Source: Asterochloris sp. CNOR1 (taxonomy: Eukaryota > Chlorophyta > Trebouxiophyceae > Trebouxiales > Trebouxiaceae). From it: 64,000 nt of DNA. Every line of letters starts with the position of its first letter. The stretch's first letter is position 1. Below the pieces are notes generated by a model. That model was not told where the DNA came from, ran no database searches, and saw only the letters and a program-made list of their open reading frames with translations. This document shows positions 27,605-37,812 of the stretch, in pieces. Position numbers and translations under genes: made by a program. The stretch lies in the NCBI GenBank assembly GCA_963969365.1, contig OZ017765.1, positions 53,501-117,500 on the forward strand, in the 5' to 3' direction.

Positions 27605-28617
27605 AAGCACCTTAATTCTTTCACATGTCCAACCAATCGATCGACAAAGATGGTTTAAAAGTAAACCTGGTTTTTGGTCTGTAAAGTGGGAAACACGTAC
27701 ATTGGCTTTTGAAATGTTTCTTCATGTGTAAAACGCTATTTGGTTATACCTGTTGCGGCCGCGGTATCGAATTTTGCTTGTTTTTTCTGTTGACCTAAGT
27801 GCTTTGCATTAGCTAGGTTTAAAGCTACTTTTGCTTTCCTACGGAGACAGAGAAAACAGTACACTCAAAACAGTAAGTTACAAGTCACAGAACAAAAACG
27901 TTTTGTTTGTCGGACAAATTGCTTTTTATCTTCTTGTAATCTACGGGAATGCAAAGCAAATTTCTCTTTAAAGTGTTTCGCTCCTCCAACATAAACGTTT
28001 CATTTAACTTTTTGCTACGGTTACGTTTTTTAAGTAAGGGGTGGTTAATACTTTTTACTATACATAATTTTCGGTTGTATTTTTTGTTTTAAACTAGATT
28101 GTAAATAAACGTAACCAAAGACAACACAATGTAAAGATAAACTACATAAAGTAACACGACTATATAACAATAAATTGGTTTTGCTACCGTGATTCCATGT
28201 TTTCAGTTAAAGGACTCGGCAAATCAAAAAGATAGGTTTTCCTTGTTCCTGCAATCGAAAGTCCAGGTAGACCTGTTTTTATTAAAAAAAGCTTTATTTA
28301 AATCTTTTCATTGGCCGGTTGTAACGTTGTATAAAGCAAACAGATGAAACACGTGTTACCTTTGTTTGTGTTACCTGCTACTTTTAACCAAAGGTCTAGC
28401 TATCCTTAAAATTGCACTTCCAGAAACCAGCTTAACCGTTCGAGTACACAATAGGACAATGTTACACGCAGACGAAACAAAACCAAGGCGTGGTTTACTT
28501 TTGCTAACAATAACGATCACAACGCCCCCAAAAAACATTTTAATAAATGTAATTTAGAGTCTGTTGAAATAAGAAATCATAAAAACCTGTTTGAAAGGTA
28601 ATCGGCGGCCTTATAAT
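27605..28617. other. intergenic upstream of ffs
   Basis: 1.0 kb, poor in dispersed repeats. A start-less frame at about 27574-27730 contains a protein-like stretch (WFKSKPGFWSVKWETRTLAF) that I cannot assign. Otherwise nothing is seen. Confidence 0.4.
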
Positions 28618-28723
28618 CCAAAACGGTCTAACTTCTGTAACGTTAAGTCTTGAACCATGCCAGGACTCTCAAGTAGCAGCATTAAAGGTTTAATGTAGCC
28701 GGAACAGTTAGGCCCCTATTTGG
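28618..28723 (+). ncRNA. ffs: plastid signal recognition particle RNA (4.5S-like)
   Basis: The segment tgaaccatgccagg (28650-28663), then act-ctca-agt, then agcagcattaa, matches the conserved domain IV of bacterial-type SRP RNA. In that domain GAACC, CAGG and AGCAGC flank a short stem with a tetraloop. Here the apical stem act/agt closes the loop ctca instead of GGAA. Outer pairing supports the ends: ccaaa (28618-28622) with tttgg (28719-28723), and ggtctaac with gttaggcc. The length of about 106 nt fits a 4.5S RNA. The product would work with cpSRP54 in co-translational targeting of thylakoid proteins. The ends are approximate. The motif order and pairing are seen directly; the function is from family knowledge. 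Confidence 0.8.
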
Positions 28724-29480
28724 TTGTTTTGATCTGCCGTCAATCGATTGTTTGTATCACCTTCTACCGTTTAAGACAAGTTGTCTTACCCACTTGGTGC
28801 GCACAGGAAAAGAATTGCAAAGGGTGTAGAACAAAGGTGTTGCGTTCTTTTTGATTGACTTGCTTAAGCAATTGTTCTTGCGAAGCTAGATGTGTAGTCA
28901 AAGACGTGCATAGCGCGTAAACACAAGGTTTTAATCTCCTTGTGTTTTTATAGTACCAAAATTCATATTTTTTGAGTACTAATATAAAAAATAAAAATTG
29001 TTAACAACAAAAGCAAAACAATTCAAGCGATTGTAAAAAAAAACTGATAATATCTCAGAATCACTTAATTTCTTACCCCGATGCTAAACGATTAATCTAA
29101 AAGAGTCTTGCTTTGCACGCGAAGTGAATGGTTTGTAATATTTATACTGTTAGAACTTTCTCACGATAAGCGAAATACTGTTTTAAAAAAGCAAAGACAA
29201 GTAAAACAAAAGATTACGGACAAGTGATTGCCAAACCTGTTAGACGTTTTAAGTAAACTTTGATCCAAACTGAGTTGATTGCCGTTCAATCAAATGTTAT
29301 GAGCGAAACCGCGTTTATTTACAATGCATATGTGACTGATTGTTTTGTAGGCCAGATTGATGTTACGTTCTTGCATAAGAAGAGGTTTAGTCGATTACGC
29401 GCCAATTGATTTTATCTTTAAACTTTATGTACCCTTTCCTTTGCAGCCGAAGGTAATAACACAAACAAAAGCATACTTTT
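28724..29480. other. intergenic between ffs and trnC
   Basis: About 760 bp, AT-rich from 28940 to 29110, with few repeats and no gene seen. Confidence 0.55.
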
Positions 29481-29552
29481 AGGCGACACCCAGATTCGAA
29501 CTGGGGGATGAGGGATTTGCAATCCCCTGCCTTACCACTTGGCTATGTCGCC
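29481..29552 (-). tRNA. trnC-GCA: tRNA-Cys (GCA)
   Basis: The minus strand folds as a 72-nt cloverleaf. The acceptor is ggcgaca/tgtcgcc, the D-arm has ccaagtggtaagg, the anticodon GCA sits in loop ttgcaaa, and the T-arm is cccagttcgaatctggg. It reads UGY cysteine codons. Confidence 0.95.
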
Positions 29553-32103
29553 AATTTTATTAAATTTCAACCAAAGCCACGTATCTGTCCACATTCAAGA
29601 CAACAACTGTTTGATTGTTTATACCTCTACTTTGCTTGCGCGAAGCGATCGGTTAGTGTTATACCTTACCCTAGACCTGCTTTATTCGTAAAATGTAGTA
29701 AAAATAATTACCACCTGTTACATGTGCCACGTGGCACACAAGTTGTTTCACACATATCAAGTCTTTTTTCGGTCTTGCTTGTCCTACCTATTTGTAGCCG
29801 AACGGAACACAAGGAAAGGCACAAAACGTAGAGCAAAGCACTTTCGAGCGAACCACTCGTAGCTAAAGGCAAAACAACCAAAGGTTAAACCTTTGGTAAG
29901 TAGACCAAGGGTAGGAAAAGTTGCGTTGGAGGCAACTTTTACATATCACACACCTCTTGTGTCCTTTGGCAACAAGAGGTATGTGCTTTGCATTCGCTTT
30001 GCTCTAACATTAACCAATCGATTATACTCTGTATATAATTCACAAAAGGTACGTGCTTCGCAAGGGCAACAGGTATTGATTTATAGTTTTTAATTTTATT
30101 TTAATTTGTTTTTAAAGTTAGGTCAATAATTATTCCTTGATACAATTTCAAAGATCACAACCAAAACAATACCCATAACCCAATGCTTTGCATGTTTTAA
30201 GTCTAGTCTAGCCGATAGGTTAGTTTTCCTTTGGACAAGCAATATTGTTCGCTTTGGTTTTGCTGTGTAACCACTGGTAGAGCGTTATCATCCTTTGCGT
30301 CAAAGGTTATTTCGCTCGTAAAAGGCAAGCAGTACGCCTTGCTTCGCACGAATTGCCGTGCGTACTCATCAAACCTTTCAATTTAATGATTAAATAAAAA
30401 AGACGTGTTGCTTTGCTTGTGTGCGAAGCAAGTCTTGCTACGCCCTATCTTCGATCAAGGATGGGTCGCAAAGAGAGAACAAAGAGTAGAATTGCTTGAC
30501 AGTACGAGTTACGTCCTATCTTCGATCAAGGAATGGTTGCACTTGCTTCGCACGACCGCAACACGTCCTAGACCGCAGAACCGCAGGTAGGACGCGCACC
30601 TCTTTTTACTACCGATTGGTGTTGGTACAACCTAAGGTACTCTTTTGCATAGATAGTAAAACCTTTGGCCGCCAAGCAGAGGGTACAAAACGGCAGGTAA
30701 AAGGTAGAGGTACCTTTGGTTGGCGCGCGTGGTTTTTTTTACCAGCAAGTCTGTAGAAAAGGATCATTTGTCGCGTACGCAAAGTGAGTGCTTGCCTACA
30801 CATTTTGTCTACAGCATAACCAATACTTGGTACAGCAAAAAACGACAAAGCAAAAAGAACAAGGAAAAAGCAACACGTGCAAAACAATTTGTTAAAAAAA
30901 AGGTCTTGCTTACCTTGGGTTGAAATTGGCACGAGATTCGTTCGAACAAAACACACCAAGATTACCTCGTAGATACATTTTGTCTGTCTTTAACGCAATG
31001 ATTTCACGGTCGAAGAGAAACACAGTAAGACGGGCAAGTTATTCTTTGAGTTAATTCATTACCACTAAACGCCAAAAGAGATCAAGATAACAAAAGAGAT
31101 TTAAAGGTTGTGTTGTGCTATGTTATACGTACCAAGAGCTCTCTTCAGCGCACAATCTCGCTTTGCACAATTTCCACCAATTGATTACAACACAAGACGT
31201 GTTCAAGTATTTTGTTGCAATGATCACAAAACAGGACGTGTCTGGATATAACAAATTTGTCACTGATTTGATAGGCTTAGCTGAAGGTTATTGTTTTTAG
31301 ATGTAATTAGCCACTCGAAGACTGGTTGTACTCACGTTTCACTGTACATTAAAAGTTGTTTTGCGACCACAGCTATAAACATACTCTAACAGCCTTGGCT
31401 TTGGAATGTGCTAGAAGAGTTTATACCAAGTACAAACTTCCTATTGCTTTTTTTTCAAAGAAAAGACCAACTACGCACTTGTTTTGTATTACGAGCTTCG
31501 ACCTAACTGCGTTCTAGGTAGGCGCACATCGACGTAACTTTTCCTTGCTTGTTTTACCTACGGTTCAGGAAAACATGGTACGCTGTCGTCCGTAAGTAAG
31601 ACAGCGTAACACGTCCTGTACTAGGCCAAAACAAGTTTGCTTTTACTGTTAACCGCCCACTTAACTGAGGACAAACAGGTTAAATTATGATAGTGCTTGA
31701 AAAATGTATGACCCACGTTGTGGCAAAACAAACCACCGTTGTTTGATTTGCTATTTTACTGTGTAATTCACAGGAAATAAGGTTACCTTTGCTTTACGAG
31801 CCAAACACTCGCCCTTACGTCCTATCTTCGATCAAGGAATGGTTAGAAGCAAATGTACTCTTCGTACTTGCTTGGCACACAAGACGCAACACAGCGACTT
31901 GCGTGTTTTGCAAGAACAACCTGTTGCTGCGCACAAGCAGTTGGTTTGCTTTCATTCTTTGCATCAGTTTTACAAGGTCTAGGTTTTAGCTTGGCAACGG
32001 CATTTAAGTTTCCGCTTTTCGTCCTACTTAGGGTCTAGGAGGTGTTGCTTTCGACTAAAAGTAGGTTGGTTTTGCTTGGTACGAAGAAATTAAAAAAAGA
32101 ATC
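29553..32103. other. 2.55-kb intergenic before rpoB
   Basis: No gene is supported. It carries a full family B hairpin (30432-30480), two partial copies (30507-30540, 31813-31850), a family C unit (31496-31530) and degenerate 8-bp array units (30570-30588). Frames of 60-116 codons overlap repeats. Confidence 0.6.
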
Positions 32104-35100
32104 ATGAAATCTCATTACAACATAATTTCGTTTCTTATTCCTGATTTTGTAGAGATTCAAAGAAACAGTTTTGTTTTCTTTTTACTCGAAGGGTTTGTTA
32201 AAAGTTTTTCAAAGAAAAAACGCATTAGAGATAGCAAACGCAGGTATAGATACCAACCAAAACCTTACTTGAATCTGTTTCTTTATCCTGAATATTATCA
32301 GCTAAATTACCCAGAACATTCACCAACTCAAGCGGTATTGAAAGGAAAAACTTACGAAAGTAAACTTTATGTGCCAGCTCAATTAGTTAATAGGCGAACA
32401 AAAGAGGTGTCTACTGAATGGGTGCTTCTTGGAAATTTGCCTTTAATGACCAAACGGGGTCATTTTATAATAAATGGTTCTCCTAGAGTAATTGTTAATC
32501 AGTTGGTCCGAAGCCCTGGAATTTATTACAATCAGGGTTATGACACCCAAGGCAATCTTATAATTTGGGGGGACTTGATTCCGCAACGTGGTACTTGGTT
32601 AAGGTTAAAGAAGGACAAAAATGGGACCGTTTGGGCTTTATCAAAGTCAAAACCAAAGATCGAGGCTGTAGCGCTCCTTCAAAGTTTTGGATTACAAAGA
32701 AAGGAGATAAAAGCTGAAGCACCAAACGTATACAGAGAACTACTGTTATATTACCCACCCCCAGGAGAGAAAAAGGAACCAATCGAGGTCGGCCATTTGA
32801 CGAAAGAGGCTGCCCTTGTTAGGTTGTACTCCTACCTTAACCCAATAGTTGGCGATTCCAATTACAATTACGTTAACTATCGCACGAAAATTATATACGG
32901 TAAAAAGTTCTTATATAACGAATTTCAAAGCGCTGCAAATTACAATTTAAGTGAGTTAGGTCGTGGTCGATTAAACAACCTCTTTGGTTTAAGGGAAGAT
33001 CAATTAACATTAACCACAAGAGATCTCCTTTTCGCCATCAACTTGATTTATGAGGTGGAATACAAAACAAAAACAATTGACGATATTGATAGTTTAAGAA
33101 ACAGAAGAGTAAGAACCTCTGGTGAATTAATTAGGAATCAAATAAATGGTGCCCTTGTCAACCTAAAGAAATCTATTCAAAAACAGATGAAAGAGAAGAA
33201 AAACAAAATTCATCTTCAAAATTTGGTAACCACAAAACACGTCAACGGCTCTTTGCGGGAGTTTTTTGGGACCAACCCACTTTCACAATACATGGATCAA
33301 ACCAATTCCTTAGCAGAAATAACTCACAAACGCCGTATAACCTCGTTAGGTCCTGGGGGCATTAAACGTGAAAGTGCAATTCAAGTTAGAAGTATACACC
33401 CTACTTATTACGGCAGGATTTGTCCTATTGAAACACCAGAAGGTAGAAACGCAGGGTTAGTAAATTCAATTACAGTATATTCCCAAATCAACTCGCAAGG
33501 TTTGCTCCAAACGCCCTTTTGTAAAATATATAAAGGTCAAGTTCAATCAAAACGTGAAGTTTCTCTTTTTTCTACCGAACGCGAGGGTGAAATCAATTTA
33601 GCTCCAGCTGATCTACAACTCTCGAAATTAGGTTTTTTACAACTTGAGAACGTGCCAATTAAAATGAATGAAGAATACCGATCCACTTTATCGAGTCAAG
33701 TAGAATATACAGCTATCTCACCCCTACAAATGATTTCTGTAGCAACATCGTTAATACCTTTTTTAGAACATGATGATGCTAATCGTGCCTTAATGGGATC
33801 AAACATGCAACGACAAGCTGTACCTCTAGTCTCGCCACAAGTACCAATCGTTGGTACAGGTTTGGAATCGCGAACGGCTGCAAATTCTGGACATCTTGTA
33901 GAGTCGAAAACGTTTGGTTATGTATCTTACGCAAGCGGGAAAAAAATACAAATTCAACCTTTTAAAGGTTTACGTTTTCAAGAATCCACCTGCAAAGGAA
34001 AAAGCGCGGATTGCCTTTTTCAAGTGATACAAAGTGGAGATGTCGTTTTTCACAAAGGCGGAAATGCAGATGAAAGTGAAAGTAAAGCTGTGGATCGAGG
34101 TCGAGTTAGGGGAAAAGGTGGAGGTAGAGGTGTTTCGAAACACCTTCACCCTCACCTCCATTTTCAACCCAGCTACCATCATCATCCCGACGCTGGTAAA
34201 CAACCAAATGGATCGCGACTCAAGAACTGTAAAACAATCAATCGTCGGCCTAAGATTACAGTAGTGTTGCTTGGCCCTCTATCTGTTGAAACACCACTAC
34301 GAGATACTTTGTATCACGTCGCGCAGCACGTCCCGAAACAAACATTGCAACATGAAAAAAGGATTTCTCGCCCTTTGCGGGCAAAACACGCCGCAAAGCA
34401 ACACGTTCAAAAAAGGCCGGAAAGCAGAATGCAAACAGAACAAAGGGTGCAGGGATATCGTTTTACTTTTACGGAGCATCTTGCCTGTTCGTGCTTTGCA
34501 CGATCGACTTCAGCAAAAGTCTTGTCTTTGTTTTGTGATTGCTTGTCACCCCCTTTTTACCAGTTGCAAGGAAATGGTCTTGCTTGTCCTACCTACGGTT
34601 CAAAAAGACGTGGAGCGAACCACCTTGTAGCAAAACACAGAACTGTTATTCAGCCGAGATGGGGTAGCAGTCAACTACAAACGTCTTCGTACAAAGCAAA
34701 GCAAGTAAATCTTTATTCGACCTCATCTTGCTTTTTTCGATTGCTTGGCACGACAAAGTTTGCTCGTACTAGTTTGCGTGAGTATGATTGGTTGCAAAAT
34801 CAAGTTAACTTACCGTTAGATGGAAAGTACGTGTATTACGTGCCAACCACATCTTCTTTTACTATTAACTGCCTGTCCGAAGGAAGACGTGTTATCGATT
34901 CATGGGACGCAAATTCATCAGAGGTAAAGCGTTTGGTTGAATCACTTGGTTGTTTTCAGACCTGGAGAAGTTGTTGGGAATGCTTCTCATGGCGGACAGA
35001 ATTCTCGTGTTTCTTGTCTTCGACTTTAACTCTGTTTTTATCTTCACCTAGTACTATACGGAGCAAACATATTGCTTTGAGTCGTAATTCCGATCACAAC

Positions 35101-37176
35101 GTACCACTTGTTTACCAACATGGAATTAATAGTCGTGATTACCTCAACTCTGTACAGTCCGATTTTGTTTTCTCACCTGCGAAGCAACAACTTACAACCC
35201 AAAAAGGGTTGAAAAGCTGTTTTGTGTCCTTTGCGACCAAAGGTAAGACAAAACAAACGATTGGTCGCAGATTTAAAGCGGACCTTTTAAGCCGAGTAAA
35301 GGTTGCTGTTGCATGGACTAATTCGAATGCTTTGCTTCCAAAAGGTTCGGTTTTAACGCTTAAGTCAAATTTGTCTTTAGACGGTACAACAAAACGATTA
35401 AGTTATGCTTTGCCACTTAATGGGTTCAACACATGTTTCACAAGTCTAGTTAATAATAGGCCGGTAAGAGGTATCGAAGGTGTATCAAAGATTCTAGGCT
35501 GGTCCAAATCAATAGAATATCCTTTACAAGTTTATGAGCGATCAAACCAAGAAACCTGTTTGACTCAAAGACCTACAGTTATGGAAGGGGATTGGGTTCA
35601 GAAAGGGGATTTATTGGCTGATTCGTCATCTAGTGTTTCAGGTGAAGTTACTTTAGGTAAAAACGTGTTAGTAGCTTATATGCCGTGGGAAGGTTACAAT
35701 TTCGAAGATGCTATTTTAATAAATGAAAGACTGGTTTATGATGATGTTTTTACCTCAATTCATATTGAGCGATATCAAACCCAACTTGCAAGGTATGATC
35801 TTTGGAATTCCAAAACATACGTACATTCAGTTGTTGAGGAACTTTGGCCTGAGGTGCGAAACACACCTTCTTATATGCGTAAACAGCAATCCACAAACAA
35901 GACAAGACACCTAGATGGGGACGGGATAGCAAAAATTGGTAGTTGGGTAGTTGAAGGTGATATCTTGATAGGAAAGTACCAAGAAGTTGTAGACGACCAG
36001 CTCTCTCCTTACGAGAAACTTCTTTTTGAAATCACTGGACCCTCCTACCAGATGCGAATCCGTGACAAATCCTTAAGAGTTCCAAAAGGAGTAGAAGGCC
36101 GAGTTGTAAGGATTGAGGTATTAGAATCCCAAGAGGATTTGAGTGGTAAGCAATTGGCGATTGGAGCCAAGACTCGTAGTAGGTACCAAACAGGTCTTAC
36201 TTGGAATACTTGGGACCCTTGGAACACACATCGACTTAGGTTACGCGCCAATCAACTGTCAAAGCGAATTGCAAAGCATGTGTCCACCTGTGTTACAGCT
36301 AACAGGTCAAAACTTGCAATTGCAAACCTGACCTCCGTTTATTGGAAAGAGAACAATACGCTTTTCCCTTCTAATAGAAACGCCCAGTTGTTTGGCGGTC
36401 TACGTATTCGTATCTATTTGGCAGAAAAACGGAGAATTCAAGTAGGAGACAAAATGTCTGGTCGCCATGGAAACAAAGGAATTGTGTCAAAAATCTTACC
36501 AAGGCAGGATATGCCTTATCTTCCTAACGGCTCGCCAATTGATATCGTTCTCAACCCTTTGGGAGTTCCTTCTCGGATGAATGTGGGGCAAGTTTTTGAA
36601 TCGTTGTTAGGGTTGGCTGGAATTCATTTAAATCAACAATTTAAAATCCTTCCTTTTGACGAACTTTATGGTTCTGAAGCTTCTCGTAGTTTGGTTTATT
36701 CGAAACTTTACCAAGCCCGCTTGAAAACTGGACAGAATTGGTTGTTTAATCCCGAAACTCCCGGAAAAATGCCCCTTTTTGATGGTCGTACAGGACAGCT
36801 TTTTGACCAGTCAGTAACTGTAGGTCAAGCCTACATGTTAAAACTTATTCACCTTGTAGATCACAAGATTCATGCCCGGTCGATTGGCCCTTATGCGTTA
36901 ATAACTCAACAACCTTTGAGAGGTAAATCAAAAAAGGGGGGGCAAAGAGTAGGTGAGATGGAAGTTTGGGCCTTTGAGGGGTTTGGTGCGGCTTATACCC
37001 TACAAGAGCTTTTAACTGTAAAATCTGACGATATAAAAGGCCGACTCCAAGTAATGGACAGTATTTTATATAAAAGAAATGTAGTAGTGGGTAGACCTGC
37101 TGCGTTTGAAGTTTTAATTAAAGAACTTCAGTGTTTATGTCTTAAAGTAACTACCTTTCGAAACTCTTGCTCGTAA
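32104..37176 (+). CDS. rpoB: plastid RNA polymerase beta subunit, with a ~500-residue insertion
   Basis: The 1690-codon frame encodes the beta subunit of the bacterial-type plastid polymerase. Recognisable blocks in order are LIPDFVEIQRNSF near the N-terminus, GRICPIETPEGRNAGLVNS (about 437-455), FLEHDDANRALMGSNMQRQA (about 555-574), PLQVYERSNQETC (from 1140), MPWEGYNFEDAILINERLVY, DKMSGRHGNKGIVSK (from about 1449), and the C-terminal FDGRTGQLFD...EMEVWAFEGFGAAYTLQELLT. Residues about 620-1135 replace a loop of about 20 residues in bacteria. They have no domain I recognise and contain repeat-derived DNA, including an 18-bp palindrome at 34128-34145. A second insertion of about 90 residues precedes DKMSGRHG. 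I see no intein junctions and no intron. The ATG at 32104 gives the family N-terminus and has a weak ribosome-binding site. Confidence 0.96.
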   Translation: MKSHYNIISFLIPDFVEIQRNSFVFFLLEGFVKSFSKKKRIRDSKRRYRYQPKPYLNLFLYPEYYQLNYPEHSPTQAVLKGKTYESKLYVPAQLVNRRTKEVSTEWVLLGNLPLMTKRGHFIINGSPRVIVNQLVRSPGIYYNQGYDTQGNLIIWGDLIPQRGTWLRLKKDKNGTVWALSKSKPKIEAVALLQSFGLQRKEIKAEAPNVYRELLLYYPPPGEKKEPIEVGHLTKEAALVRLYSYLNPIVGDSNYNYVNYRTKIIYGKKFLYNEFQSAANYNLSELGRGRLNNLFGLREDQLTLTTRDLLFAINLIYEVEYKTKTIDDIDSLRNRRVRTSGELIRNQINGALVNLKKSIQKQMKEKKNKIHLQNLVTTKHVNGSLREFFGTNPLSQYMDQTNSLAEITHKRRITSLGPGGIKRESAIQVRSIHPTYYGRICPIETPEGRNAGLVNSITVYSQINSQGLLQTPFCKIYKGQVQSKREVSLFSTEREGEINLAPADLQLSKLGFLQLENVPIKMNEEYRSTLSSQVEYTAISPLQMISVATSLIPFLEHDDANRALMGSNMQRQAVPLVSPQVPIVGTGLESRTAANSGHLVESKTFGYVSYASGKKIQIQPFKGLRFQESTCKGKSADCLFQVIQSGDVVFHKGGNADESESKAVDRGRVRGKGGGRGVSKHLHPHLHFQPSYHHHPDAGKQPNGSRLKNCKTINRRPKITVVLLGPLSVETPLRDTLYHVAQHVPKQTLQHEKRISRPLRAKHAAKQHVQKRPESRMQTEQRVQGYRFTFTEHLACSCFARSTSAKVLSLFCDCLSPPFYQLQGNGLACPTYGSKRRGANHLVAKHRTVIQPRWGSSQLQTSSYKAKQVNLYSTSSCFFRLLGTTKFARTSLREYDWLQNQVNLPLDGKYVYYVPTTSSFTINCLSEGRRVIDSWDANSSEVKRLVESLGCFQTWRSCWECFSWRTEFSCFLSSTLTLFLSSPSTIRSKHIALSRNSDHNVPLVYQHGINSRDYLNSVQSDFVFSPAKQQLTTQKGLKSCFVSFATKGKTKQTIGRRFKADLLSRVKVAVAWTNSNALLPKGSVLTLKSNLSLDGTTKRLSYALPLNGFNTCFTSLVNNRPVRGIEGVSKILGWSKSIEYPLQVYERSNQETCLTQRPTVMEGDWVQKGDLLADSSSSVSGEVTLGKNVLVAYMPWEGYNFEDAILINERLVYDDVFTSIHIERYQTQLARYDLWNSKTYVHSVVEELWPEVRNTPSYMRKQQSTNKTRHLDGDGIAKIGSWVVEGDILIGKYQEVVDDQLSPYEKLLFEITGPSYQMRIRDKSLRVPKGVEGRVVRIEVLESQEDLSGKQLAIGAKTRSRYQTGLTWNTWDPWNTHRLRLRANQLSKRIAKHVSTCVTANRSKLAIANLTSVYWKENNTLFPSNRNAQLFGGLRIRIYLAEKRRIQVGDKMSGRHGNKGIVSKILPRQDMPYLPNGSPIDIVLNPLGVPSRMNVGQVFESLLGLAGIHLNQQFKILPFDELYGSEASRSLVYSKLYQARLKTGQNWLFNPETPGKMPLFDGRTGQLFDQSVTVGQAYMLKLIHLVDHKIHARSIGPYALITQQPLRGKSKKGGQRVGEMEVWAFEGFGAAYTLQELLTVKSDDIKGRLQVMDSILYKRNVVVGRPAAFEVLIKELQCLCLKVTTFRNSCS
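34128..34145. repeat. 18-bp perfect palindrome inside the rpoB insertion
   Basis: aggtgtttcgaaacacct is its own reverse complement. Flanking purine-rich and pyrimidine-rich segments (gtggagg on the left, cctcca on the right) extend the pairing to roughly 34118-34160. The hairpin sits in the middle of the inserted coding region. Confidence 0.9.
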
Positions 37177-37812
37177 AAAAAGACGTGGAGCAAAGCAGGA
37201 TCTTTGGTTGATGCTTTGCTCGTAAAACCAGCATTTAACCTTGCGTCGCACAAACAAGGAAACAACAAGTTACGGTAACAATCGGTCGATGTGTTCAGCA
37301 CAAGCGAAATTAAAGGGACAAGGAAACTACGTTCTTTTGCTTTGCACAAAGAGCAAAAATCTGTAAAATGTGCAAATCCACTTTGTTTTCTAATCCAAAC
37401 CCTTCTTTTCTTTCAATTACCACTTTGTGAGTGAAACACGTACAAGAGGGAAACACGTGTTGCTACATCCCAAGGATAGGTTGCCAAACAAAGGGTACAA
37501 CGGTATGCAAACAAAATTACCAATCGGTTAGAAACATCGAACCAAGTGAGTCCCTTGTCTGGGCAAAAAAAAGGTTTTTTGTTTGTCCCAATTATATGAG
37601 CTGCTTGTCGTTGATTGGCACAATACAACAAACACATGTTAGTTTCAAGCAGGGCAAACGATGTGCCGTGCTAAACCAACACGTAGTACAAAACTCATCG
37701 TTATTGGCAACTTAAAGAATAGCCAAAAACAGTTAGCCTAGTGTTGCTCAACCTTACGGTGAGATTTGAGTTAGACTTGTAAGACAAACGTTTCTGAGAG
37801 CTGGAGGTTAAT
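37177..37812. other. rpoB-rpoC1 spacer
   Basis: 636 bp with a copy of the 45-bp family G repeat (37457-37501). No gene is supported. A 94-codon plus frame (37431-37715) includes the repeat. Confidence 0.6.

Noticed and set aside
27755-27762. NotI site followed by 'ggtatcgaatt', resembling a cloning-vector polylinker
   Set aside because: Only a short match without the neighbouring polylinker sites, and the surrounding sequence is ordinary for the window. Coincidence is likely.
33960-35510. Intein or intron in rpoB
   Set aside because: The insert stays in frame, arguing against an ordinary intron. I see no intein-type junctions and no intron domain V or group I core. It is kept as a coding insertion pending cDNA data.
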